Positions 23,643 to 29,961 of a stretch of DNA of 34,604 nt are shown here, piece by piece. The position numbers and the translations under genes are program-made. Where the stretch lies: the NCBI GenBank assembly GCA_017541265.1, contig JAFXZK010000113.1, positions 1 through 34,604 on the forward strand, given 5' to 3'. The notes under the pieces are model-generated. The model did no database searches. It was not told the DNA's origin and saw only the letters and a program-made list of their open reading frames with translations. Source of the DNA: Bacteroidaceae bacterium (GTDB lineage: Bacteria > Bacteroidota > Bacteroidia > Bacteroidales > Bacteroidaceae). Position 1 is the stretch's first letter. Each line of letters opens with the position of its first letter.

Positions 23643-24506
23643 ATGAAACTAAGAAATATCCTTGCCGCAGCAGCATTGGCTGCTGCGGCTGGCGTACAGG
23701 CTCAGCCTCAGTACGTCGTTATCGAGAACCCGCAAGTTGACCTCAGCACGCTGAAGGTTGACAAGGACGACTTCTATGTCCTCTTCGACGGCTCAAGCCT
23801 CGACGGCTGGCGCGGCTACTGCAAAGACCACATCCCCAGCAAGTGGAACATCAAGGACGGTGCCTTGCACTTCGACGGACGCACCTCCCAAGGTGAAGGC
23901 GGCGACATCATCTTCGCACACAAGTTCAAGAACTTCGAGTTCGAGATTGAATGGAAGATATGCGAAGGCGGCAACTCTGGCATCTTCTACCTCGGCAAGG
24001 AAACTGCCACCATCAACACCGACGCTCCCAAGACAGAAGAGACGAAGGCTGGCAACGTGACCATCACGCAGACTATCGACAACCGCGGCAAACTCAACTA
24101 CCAGCCCATCTACATCAGCTGTCCCGAGTGCCAGGTGCTCGACAACGAACGTCACCCCGATGCAAAGCTCGGTGCTACCCTCGGCATCCGCCAGAGCACA
24201 AGCCTCTATGACATGATTGTCGCAAAGCCTCAGAACGCCAATCCTGCCGGACAATGGAACAAGGTGAAGATTGTTGTGAAGAACGGTAAGGTGACACACT
24301 TCCAGAACGGCGTGAAGGTGCTCAGCTACACGTTGGCCGACAAGTCATGGGTTGACCTCATTCAAACTTCCAAGTTCAGCCAAAAGAACTGGCCGCTTGC
24401 CTACGAGATTATGAAGGACTGCGGCAAGGATGCCGGCTACTTCGGTATGCAAGACCACGGCGACGAGGTTTGGTATCGCAACATCCGCGTCAAGGAACTC
24501 AAGTAA
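23643..24506 (+). CDS. Exported DUF1080 protein (3-keto-disaccharide hydrolase domain)
   Basis: 287 residues. Signal peptide MKLRNILAAAALAAAAGVQA. The mature part matches the DUF1080/PF06439 jelly-roll fold: YVLFDGSSLDGWRGY, KWNIKDGALHFDG, GGDIIFAHKFKNFEFEIEWK, GGNSGIFYLG, WNKVKIVVKNGKVTHFQNG, and the ending GYFGMQDHGDEVWYRNIRVK. The family cleaves glycosidic bonds of 3-keto sugars. It starts 23 bases after the oxidoreductase, which would supply the keto substrate. It has a conventional Sec signal, unlike its partner's Tat signal, so both meet in the periplasm. Confidence 0.87.
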   Translation: MKLRNILAAAALAAAAGVQAQPQYVVIENPQVDLSTLKVDKDDFYVLFDGSSLDGWRGYCKDHIPSKWNIKDGALHFDGRTSQGEGGDIIFAHKFKNFEFEIEWKICEGGNSGIFYLGKETATINTDAPKTEETKAGNVTITQTIDNRGKLNYQPIYISCPECQVLDNERHPDAKLGATLGIRQSTSLYDMIVAKPQNANPAGQWNKVKIVVKNGKVTHFQNGVKVLSYTLADKSWVDLIQTSKFSQKNWPLAYEIMKDCGKDAGYFGMQDHGDEVWYRNIRVKELK

Positions 24507-24542
24507 GAACTATACATTATATATAATATATAAGGAAACACA

Positions 24543-25430
24543 ATGAAAAGGATTCTCATATTCATCTGCCTTGCCGCCACCCTCTTCGGCTACGGCACAG
24601 GAGCAGATGCCAAGAAGAAAGAGATGGCCTTCCAGATGTACAGCGTGCGTGAGCTTATCGGCAACCCCGAGAAGTATGCACAGAACCATGTGAGCACGTT
24701 GAAGGCACTGGCTCAGATGGGCTACACTGCCATCGAGGCAGCCAACTACGGCGACGGCAAGCTCTATGGCGTTTCGCCCGAGCAGTTCAAGGCCGACATT
24801 GAGGCTGCTGGCATGAAGGTGCTTTCGAGCCACGTCGGACACAATCTGAGTGGCGACGAGCTGAAGTCAGGCAACTTCGACGGTGCCCTGAAGTGGTGGG
24901 CAGAATGCATCGACGCACACAAGCGTGCCGGCATGAAGTACATCGTCAATCCCGGCGTGAACTATCCCAAGACCTTGGCAGAAGCAGAGGTCATCTGCAA
25001 CTATCTGAACAAAGTGGGCGAGATGGTCAATGCTGCCGGCATGAAGTTCGGCTACCACAACCACTCGCACGAGTTCGGCAAGGTAGAAGACAAGGTTTGG
25101 TACGACTACATGCTTGAGCATACGGACGCCGACAAGGTGTTCTTCGAGATGGATGTCTATTGGGCAGTGCGCGGACAGGTAAGCCCCGTCGAGTACTTCA
25201 ACAAGTACCCCGGCCGCTTCACCCTGCTCCACATCAAGGACCACAAGGAATTTGGCGAGAGCGGCATGGTAGGCTTTGACGCTATCTTCAAAAATGCCGA
25301 CAAAGCTGGCTTGAAGCATCTGATCGTCGAGCTGGAAGGCAGCAACCGCCCCAACATTCTGGACGGCATGAAGGTTTGCGCCGACTACCTCAAAGCCGCC
25401 AAGTTCGTCAAGGCAAGCTACGACAAATAA
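24543..25430 (+). CDS. Exported sugar phosphate isomerase/epimerase-like TIM-barrel protein
   Basis: 295 residues. Signal peptide MKRILIFICLAATLFGYGTG. The rest matches the xylose-isomerase-like (AP endonuclease family 2) barrel: FQMYSVRELIG, TAIEAANYGDG, KYIVNPGVNYPK, FGYHNHSHEFG (about residues 169-178), VFFEMDVYWAVRG, LLHIKDHKEFG and IVELEGSN supply the usual His/Asp/Glu metal ligands. It starts 36 bases after the DUF1080 gene. As an exported protein it cannot use phosphorylated intermediates from the cytoplasm, so it more likely acts on a free keto sugar produced by its neighbours. Confidence 0.85.
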   Translation: MKRILIFICLAATLFGYGTGADAKKKEMAFQMYSVRELIGNPEKYAQNHVSTLKALAQMGYTAIEAANYGDGKLYGVSPEQFKADIEAAGMKVLSSHVGHNLSGDELKSGNFDGALKWWAECIDAHKRAGMKYIVNPGVNYPKTLAEAEVICNYLNKVGEMVNAAGMKFGYHNHSHEFGKVEDKVWYDYMLEHTDADKVFFEMDVYWAVRGQVSPVEYFNKYPGRFTLLHIKDHKEFGESGMVGFDAIFKNADKAGLKHLIVELEGSNRPNILDGMKVCADYLKAAKFVKASYDK

Positions 25431-25437
25431 ACTAAGA

Positions 25438-25543
25438 GTGAAGAATGAAGAATGAAGAATTTGCTACCGCCCTAAAAACTTTGTTTCCAAGATTTGAACG
25501 GGTTTCCCATGCGGTAGCAAATTCTTCATTCTTCGTTCTTCAT
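25438..25543. repeat. Long inverted repeat with heptamer arms, between isomerase and tatC
   Basis: Left arm 25438-25470 and right arm 25511-25543 match at 31 of 33 positions when inverted. The inner part is TTGCTACCGC/GCGGTAGCAA and the outer part is made of GAAGAAT heptamers. The 40-base interior contains no gene. It could form a very stable hairpin just 17 bases before tatC, acting as an attenuator, or be a small mobile palindrome. Confidence 0.92.
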
Positions 25544-25560
25544 TCTTCATTTTAATAATC

Positions 25561-26385
25561 ATGGAGTTAGAAGACAAAAGCAAGGCAGAACAGATAGAAG
25601 AAGAACAGCAGGAGGGCGCGATGTCCTTCTGGGACCATCTTGAGGTGCTGCGCTGGGCACTGTTCCGCAGCGCATGTGTGCTTGCCGTCGTCATGGTGGG
25701 CACTTTCATCGCTATGCCCTACATCTTCGACCGCTTTATCCTCGCCCCCACGAGCAACGACTTCTTTACCTATCGCTGGCTCAACAGCATTGGCGGCGGC
25801 ATAGTGAAGCTTTCGCAGGACTTCGACGTACAAATCATCAACATCAACGTCGCCAGCCAGTTCATGACGCACATCTCAACGTCCATCTCCCTGGCAGCCG
25901 TCATCGCCTTCCCCTATTTCATCTGGGAGATATGGCGGTTCATCGAGCCGGCACTCTTCGAGGACGAGATAAGACACCTGCGCCCGGCCTTCTTGGGCGG
26001 CACCCTGATGTTCTACCTTGGCTGTGCCATAGGCTACATACTTGTCTTCCCCTTCACGTTCCGATTCCTTGTCGAGTACAACCTCAGCCCCAGCATCACC
26101 AACCAAATCAATCTGCAGAGCTACATCGACAACTTCACGATGCTCATCCTCGTCATGGGCATCGTCTTCGAGATGCCATTGCTGGCATGGCTGCTCAGCC
26201 TGCTCGGCATCCTCAAGAAGAGTTTTCTGCGCGAGTACAAGCGTCATGCCATCGTCGTGCTCCTCATCTCAGCCGCCATCATCACCCCCAGCGGCGACCC
26301 TTTCACGCTCATGCTCGTCTTCATCCCGCTTTATGTGCTTTATGAGCTGTCAATCCTCGTTGTGAGGGACAAAAAAGCCGCATAA
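25561..26385 (+). CDS. tatC: Sec-independent translocase subunit TatC
   Basis: 274 residues. A charged N-terminal extension precedes MSFWDHLEVLRWALFRS, the conserved TatC N-terminal motif that contacts the twin-arginine signal. Six membrane segments follow, with the family landmarks YFIWEIWRFIEPALFEDE, FPFTFRFLVEY, and a final SAAIITPSGDPFTLMLVFIP. It is the core receptor of the Tat pathway. It is separated from the upstream isomerase by 130 bases holding a large inverted repeat, so its expression may be partly uncoupled from tatA. Confidence 0.93.
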   Translation: MELEDKSKAEQIEEEQQEGAMSFWDHLEVLRWALFRSACVLAVVMVGTFIAMPYIFDRFILAPTSNDFFTYRWLNSIGGGIVKLSQDFDVQIININVASQFMTHISTSISLAAVIAFPYFIWEIWRFIEPALFEDEIRHLRPAFLGGTLMFYLGCAIGYILVFPFTFRFLVEYNLSPSITNQINLQSYIDNFTMLILVMGIVFEMPLLAWLLSLLGILKKSFLREYKRHAIVVLLISAAIITPSGDPFTLMLVFIPLYVLYELSILVVRDKKAA

Positions 26386-26462
26386 AGGCGAAAAACTGCA
26401 TAACAAAAGGCGAAAAAGCGTAAAAAATCATGTTTTTTCTTGCATGGAATGAAATAAAGTCG

Positions 26463-26470
26463 TAACTTTG
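26463..26470 (+). promoter_or_regulatory. -7 promoter box TAACTTTG for the OmpA-like gene
   Basis: An exact TAnnTTTG match 76 bases upstream of the ATG at 26546. Its position after tatC suggests an independent transcription unit. Confidence 0.65.
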
Positions 26471-26545
26471 CGGCAACTTAAAGCATGTTAAATATACTTT
26501 TGAAAAGAAAAAACGACTAAAATAATGTTAATCAATTTTAAGAAC

Positions 26546-27625
26546 ATGAAAAAGATTACTCTCGTTATTGCCATGTTCGCTATGGCAATGGCAACCAGTG
26601 CACAGTACACTGGTCACAAGTTTTTCGACAATTGGTCAATTGGTGTTGAAGGTGGCGTAAGCTCCAACCTCCACGACTGGGACACCCCCAACGGCGGTGT
26701 GGCAGGCATCAACTTCACCAAGGGCATCACTCCCGTCCTGAGTCTGGAATTCCAGCTGCAGGCAGGCTTCAACGACGACGCCAACTGGAACTGGTTCCAG
26801 CGCAGCAAGAACATCGTCGACAACGCAACCGTCATGGCTAACACCAAGATCAACCTCATGAACTGGTTCTGCGGTTACAAGGGCACTCCCCGCACCTTCG
26901 AGGTACAGGCCCGCGGCGGTGTAGGTTACATGCGCGTATTTTTCCCCAACTTTGCAGGCAATCCCACAAAGGGCGGTAACGACCTCAACCGCTGCGTCTT
27001 CAAGTTCGGTCTTGACTTCGACTTCAACTTCGGAGCAGACAAGGCATGGACATTCAGCCTGCGTCCCGCAGTCATCCTCAAGACTTCCCGCGACAACGAC
27101 CCCGCCGCCGTTGCCATGGGCTACCGCCGCACAATCTGTGACTACAACGACGGCTCTTGCCTCGCTTACGGTCACAACGCAGTAGGCCAGATCACCGGCT
27201 GCTTCACCTATCACTTCAAGACCAGCAACGGCACACACCACTTCGCAGAGGTTAATGCCACCGAGGTTACAAAGGTTGTCGAGAAGATTGTCGAGAAGCC
27301 CGTCGAGAAGGTTGTCGAGAAGGTTGTCGAGAAGGTTGTCACCAAGAACGTCGGCAATGTTACAGTTGAGTTCGCTCAGAACAAGGCTACTCTCAGCAAC
27401 ACTGCAAAGGCTAAGCTGAACGCTATCGAGAAGGGCACTGTTGTTGTTCTGGACGGCTATGCATCTCCCGAAGGCAACAAGTCTTACAACCAGAAGCTGT
27501 CACAGCGTCGTTGCGATGCAGTTAAGGCTTACCTCCAGGAGCGTGGCGTGAACGTATCTGACGTGAATGCTCACGGTGCAGCTGGTCAGGAGTCTCAGCG
27601 TGTAGTTTACGTTACAATTAAGTAA
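26546..27625 (+). CDS. OmpA-family outer membrane protein
   Basis: 359 residues from the ATG at 26546, which gives the signal peptide MKKITLVIAMFAMAMATSAQ; an ATG 21 bases upstream is also in frame. Residues about 20-235 have the alternating aromatic/polar pattern of an 8-strand barrel. A Val-Val-Glu-Lys linker follows, built from about six 12-bp repeats (27271-27340, unit GTTGTCGAGAAG). The C-terminal OmpA-like peptidoglycan-binding domain is recognised by VTVEFAQNKATLSN, VVLDGYASPEGNKSYNQKLS and RRCDAVKAYLQERGV. It is followed by a strong terminator. Codon use looks like a highly expressed gene. Confidence 0.87.
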   Translation: MKKITLVIAMFAMAMATSAQYTGHKFFDNWSIGVEGGVSSNLHDWDTPNGGVAGINFTKGITPVLSLEFQLQAGFNDDANWNWFQRSKNIVDNATVMANTKINLMNWFCGYKGTPRTFEVQARGGVGYMRVFFPNFAGNPTKGGNDLNRCVFKFGLDFDFNFGADKAWTFSLRPAVILKTSRDNDPAAVAMGYRRTICDYNDGSCLAYGHNAVGQITGCFTYHFKTSNGTHHFAEVNATEVTKVVEKIVEKPVEKVVEKVVEKVVTKNVGNVTVEFAQNKATLSNTAKAKLNAIEKGTVVVLDGYASPEGNKSYNQKLSQRRCDAVKAYLQERGVNVSDVNAHGAAGQESQRVVYVTIK

Positions 27626-27667
27626 ACGTCGCTCAACGAGAAAAGAATAACACATTAATCAATAATG

Positions 27668-27697
27668 AAGCCCTGCCGCAGAATTGTGGCAGGGCTT
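27668..27697 (+). terminator. Terminator of the OmpA-like gene
   Basis: AAGCCCTGCC (27668-27677) pairs with GGCAGGGCTT (27688-27697) around a 10-base loop, followed by TCTTGT. It lies 43 bases after the stop codon. Confidence 0.8.
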
Positions 27698-27740
27698 TCT
27701 TGTATCCATAAGGGAGAGAGACGAACGTGGGGCTTGCAAA

Positions 27741-27846
27741 AACATAACACGTCGCGTTGGGCAACGAGGCACGTCGCGTTGGGCATCATAACGTGCCACG
27801 ATTACAAACGCAGCACGCCGTGTTGGATTACGCGGCGTGCTGTGTT
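27741..27846. repeat. 22-bp palindromic tandem array, third copy (5 units)
   Basis: 18-bp near-palindromes occur at 27741, 27763, 27785, 27807 and 27829, spaced exactly 22 bp. Examples are AACGAGGCACGTCGCGTT (dyad AACG/CGTT) and AACGCAGCACGCCGTGTT (dyad AAC/GTT with GC centre). CACGTCGCGTTGGGCA is repeated exactly at 27748 and 27770. It lies between two convergent genes, after the OmpA terminator. Confidence 0.85.
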
Positions 27847-27864
27847 AAATTGTTAGACTACTAA

Positions 27865-28269
27865 CTATGCCATGCGTCTCATGCGAGCCCGCATATCCAT
27901 GATGTCCAAGATATTGTGCACGAAAGCAATTGTGCAGAAAATCATCAGGGCGGAAAGGCAGACAGAGGCAAGGACACGACTGTTCCTGGCGAACCAAAGC
28001 AGGAAGCCTGTCGGGGCTTGAATATCAAAGAGACTCGGAGTGATTGGCGAGGATTGCAGCCACACAATACTGATTCCGCCACAGATGATGCCCACCACAA
28101 AGGCCGCCACCATCACTATCCTGTATCGGCGAAGGGTTCGCTCCTGATACTGTTTGACGTACTCCACGGCTTCGAGCCGCTTCGTGAGCTTTGCCATGAA
28201 CTCGGCATTATCGTCGAAATGCGGCTTTTGAGCGAGGAAAAGATCCTCTATTACTTTATCTTTTTTCAT
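27865..28269 (-). CDS. Small two-helix membrane protein downstream of an ECF sigma factor
   Basis: 134 residues from the ATG at 28269, 12 bases after the sigma-factor stop. A charged cytoplasmic region of about 50 residues (FDDNAEFMAKLTKRLEAVEY) precedes two hydrophobic segments (about 54-75 and 95-120) and a basic tail ending MRARMRRMA. Position, size and topology suggest an anti-sigma factor or regulator of the neighbouring sigma factor; no zinc-binding HxxxCxxC motif is present, so this is inference. Confidence 0.7.
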   Translation of the reverse strand: MKKDKVIEDLFLAQKPHFDDNAEFMAKLTKRLEAVEYVKQYQERTLRRYRIVMVAAFVVGIICGGISIVWLQSSPITPSLFDIQAPTGFLLWFARNSRVLASVCLSALMIFCTIAFVHNILDIMDMRARMRRMA

Positions 28270-28300
28270 TTCCCTCAATTTTCAATCTTCAATTTTCAAC
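28265..28300. repeat. Heptamer tract at the sigma factor 3' end
   Basis: Plus strand TTCAATT-TTCAATC-TTCAATT-TTCAACA, 7-bp period. On the minus strand it encodes the last residues of the sigma factor (KIED) and its TGA stop codon, and leads into the ATG of the following gene. Confidence 0.85.
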
Positions 28301-28782
28301 ATCTTCCTCAGCTTGTCTCTACCTCGAGAAAGTTGTTGCTTCACGGCATCCTGCGAGGCATCGGTAATTGAAGCAATCTCCTTTACACTGTAGCCGTTAA
28401 GGTAGAAGAGCGTGATGGCGGAACGTTCTTTTGGTGGCAAAGTAGCCAAAGCGAGGTAGAGGTCCTGATAAGACCCACTTTCGCCTTCGGCCAGAACTTC
28501 TTCTCCCCTCCATAGAGGGAGGGGTTGGGGGTGGGTCTGTTGGCTCCGTTTATGACTGAGGAACGTGTTGTGGGCAATCTTAAAGAGCCATGAGCGGAAC
28601 TTTCCCTTGTCCTGATAACCTGTGGAAGAGAGGTAAGCCTTCACAAAAGCGTCTTGTGCAAGGTCGTCAGCCTCATCCTTGTTGCCGCAGCAAAGGGTGA
28701 GCAAGAAGCTTCTGACAGCCTCCTGCTCCCGCTCCACTTGGGTTATGAAATCCTCTCGACTCACAATTCCTTCAATTTTCAA
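28282..28782 (-). CDS. ECF-type RNA polymerase sigma factor
   Basis: 166 residues. Region 2 is seen in ADDLAQDAFVKAYLS and FRSWLFKIAHNTFLSHKR, region 4 in LPPKERSAITLFYLNGYSVK followed by EIASITDASQDAVKQQLSRG. Between them lies the in-frame insertion THPQPLPLWRGEEV from a GC-rich interspersed element. The only in-frame start near the expected N-terminus is TTG at 28782. An ATG at 28796, which overlaps the stop of the preceding gene as ATGA, is out of frame by 14 bases, exactly two heptamers (see findings). The downstream membrane protein may regulate it. Likely a response regulator of envelope functions, but its regulon is unknown. Confidence 0.85.
   Translation of the reverse strand: MKIEGIVSREDFITQVEREQEAVRSFLLTLCCGNKDEADDLAQDAFVKAYLSSTGYQDKGKFRSWLFKIAHNTFLSHKRSQQTHPQPLPLWRGEEVLAEGESGSYQDLYLALATLPPKERSAITLFYLNGYSVKEIASITDASQDAVKQQLSRGRDKLRKMLKIED
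28501..28538. repeat. GC-rich interspersed element inside the sigma factor gene
   Basis: TTCTCCCCTCCATAGAGGGA followed by GGGGTTGGGGGTGGGTCTG. Translated as THPQPLPLWRGEE in the linker between sigma regions 2 and 4, where extra residues are tolerated. Confidence 0.65.
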
Positions 28783-28800
28783 TCCTCAATTTTCATTTTT
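28768..28800. repeat. Heptamer tract at the DUF6249/sigma junction
   Basis: Plus strand TTCAATT-TTCAATC-CTCAATT-TTCATTT, 7-bp period. On the minus strand it covers the stop of the upstream gene and the first codons of the sigma factor, with two tandem 14-base copies (TGAAAATTGAGGAT and TGAAAATTGAAGGA). Confidence 0.85.
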
Positions 28801-29278
28801 CGATGAACTTGCTTTCCTCTGCCTCAATTTCTTTGGCGAGCATCTTCTTGCCAACGAAATAGTTGATGAAGAACGCTATGCCCATGGCAAGCAGAATAAT
28901 GCCTAAAAGGTAAACGATAATCAGATCGGACGTAACGATTCCACCCCTGTAATCAACAAAGACGGCAAAACCAAGGAGAGCAATGCCGCCGAAAGAGAGG
29001 ACACATCCCACATGCAACTTCGCCAGCAACTTCTCCTTCAACAACCTCTTCTTGGGAGAAAGCTTCTTAAGGAATTCTTCAATATCAACATCGGGGTTCT
29101 TCTCTACAAGCGCAGTCACGATTTCTGCCCGCTTGTTGGTCTTGTTCGTCAGATAACGGACAAGCAGCCAAATAATCAAGAGGGGAACGACAAACAAGAG
29201 CACCACATAAATTACACCTATCACTGATGCCATTGTTGTCACAGTACCAAACATATCCATTGCAACATTCTCTTCCAT
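28793..29278 (-). CDS. DUF6249-like membrane protein, first gene of the sigma-factor operon
   Basis: 161 residues. An N-terminal membrane helix (about 16-42, VIGVIYVVLLFVVPLLIIWL), a cytoplasmic charged stretch with NPDVDIEEFLKKLSPKKRLL, then two closely spaced membrane helices (about 89-108 and 115-140) and a charged tail. The layout matches the DUF6249 family seen next to ECF sigma factors in Bacteroidetes (recalled, not searched). It is followed immediately by the sigma factor and a second membrane protein, so all three are probably one operon. Confidence 0.68.
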   Translation of the reverse strand: MEENVAMDMFGTVTTMASVIGVIYVVLLFVVPLLIIWLLVRYLTNKTNKRAEIVTALVEKNPDVDIEEFLKKLSPKKRLLKEKLLAKLHVGCVLSFGGIALLGFAVFVDYRGGIVTSDLIIVYLLGIILLAMGIAFFINYFVGKKMLAKEIEAEESKFIEK

Positions 29279-29373
29279 AGTTTTTATTATTTAATGGTTA
29301 AACGTTTTGCTTTTACTTTCTACAACCATAACGCTTCTCGAAGGCAAAAGGTGACGTCGAAGATGAAAAAAGT

Positions 29374-29408
29374 TAAGCGGATAGCACCGCGTATGCAGGC
29401 TATCCGCT
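29374..29408. terminator. 11-bp hairpin between convergent/adjacent units
   Basis: AAGCGGATAGC (29374-29384) pairs with GCTATCCGCTT (29398-29408) around 13 bases. It lies 36 bases downstream (minus strand) of the ACT gene stop and before the sigma operon, and has A-rich sequence on the minus-strand upstream side; on the minus strand TTTTTTCATC follows, fitting a terminator of the ACT gene. Confidence 0.75.
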
Positions 29409-29443
29409 TGTATCCGTCGCTCCTTCGGCAACTTCTTATAAGC

Positions 29444-29839
29444 TTAGAACTGCTGAAGGGACTTCTCCTTGATGACCTGCTTTGTCTTTTCTGTGTCGGA
29501 CGTACGGAACACTAAGATGCCTTTGCCCGAAAGCAGGAAGGAGTACATATAGGCAATGCTGATGTCGGCCTCGGCGAAAAGAGCCAGCACTCGAGCTGCT
29601 TCACCTGGTTTGTCTTCAAGCTGGATGGCAAAGACATCGGTGATAGTCGCCGTAATTCCTTGCTCTTTAAGCACGGTGAAAGCGCGTTCCGGGTCGTCGC
29701 AGATGATGCGATAGATGCCGAAGTCCTGTGTGTCGGAAATGGTGGAGGCAATAATCTGAATGCCTGCACCCTTGAGCGCGTTCAGCACGGTAAGCAGTGT
29801 GCCGCGCTTATTTTCGATAAATATAGATAGCTGTTTCAT
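29444..29839 (-). CDS. Tandem ACT-domain protein
   Basis: 131 residues containing two ACT modules: MKQLSIFIENKRGTLLTVLN at residues 1-65, and FAIQLEDKPGEAARVLALFA at about 70-131. ACT domains bind amino acids and regulate metabolism. This stand-alone type often follows phenylacetate-CoA ligase or indolepyruvate oxidoreductase genes, as here, and is thought to sense aromatic amino acids. No enzyme motif is present. Separated from paaK by a repeat-rich 122-base spacer, so co-transcription is likely but not certain. Confidence 0.85.
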   Translation of the reverse strand: MKQLSIFIENKRGTLLTVLNALKGAGIQIIASTISDTQDFGIYRIICDDPERAFTVLKEQGITATITDVFAIQLEDKPGEAARVLALFAEADISIAYMYSFLLSGKGILVFRTSDTEKTKQVIKEKSLQQF

Positions 29840-29840
29840 A

Positions 29841-29960
29841 TAAAAGGTGAAAAATTGAAACGTTGAAAAATTGAAAAAATGAAAAGGTGAAGAATTGAAG
29901 AAGAAGGAAGGGAATGCTTTGCGCAGTCTTTTACTTTTTCAATTTTTCACCTTTTCACCT
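29841..29960. repeat. Inverted AT-rich repeat between paaK and the ACT gene
   Basis: AAAAGGTGAAAAATTGAA (29842-29859) is inverted exactly at 29938-29955. The arms are built from TGAAAAAT-like 7-8 bp units, so the spacer resembles the other heptamer junctions and again carries TGA in several frames. Confidence 0.85.
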
Positions 29961-29961
29961 T

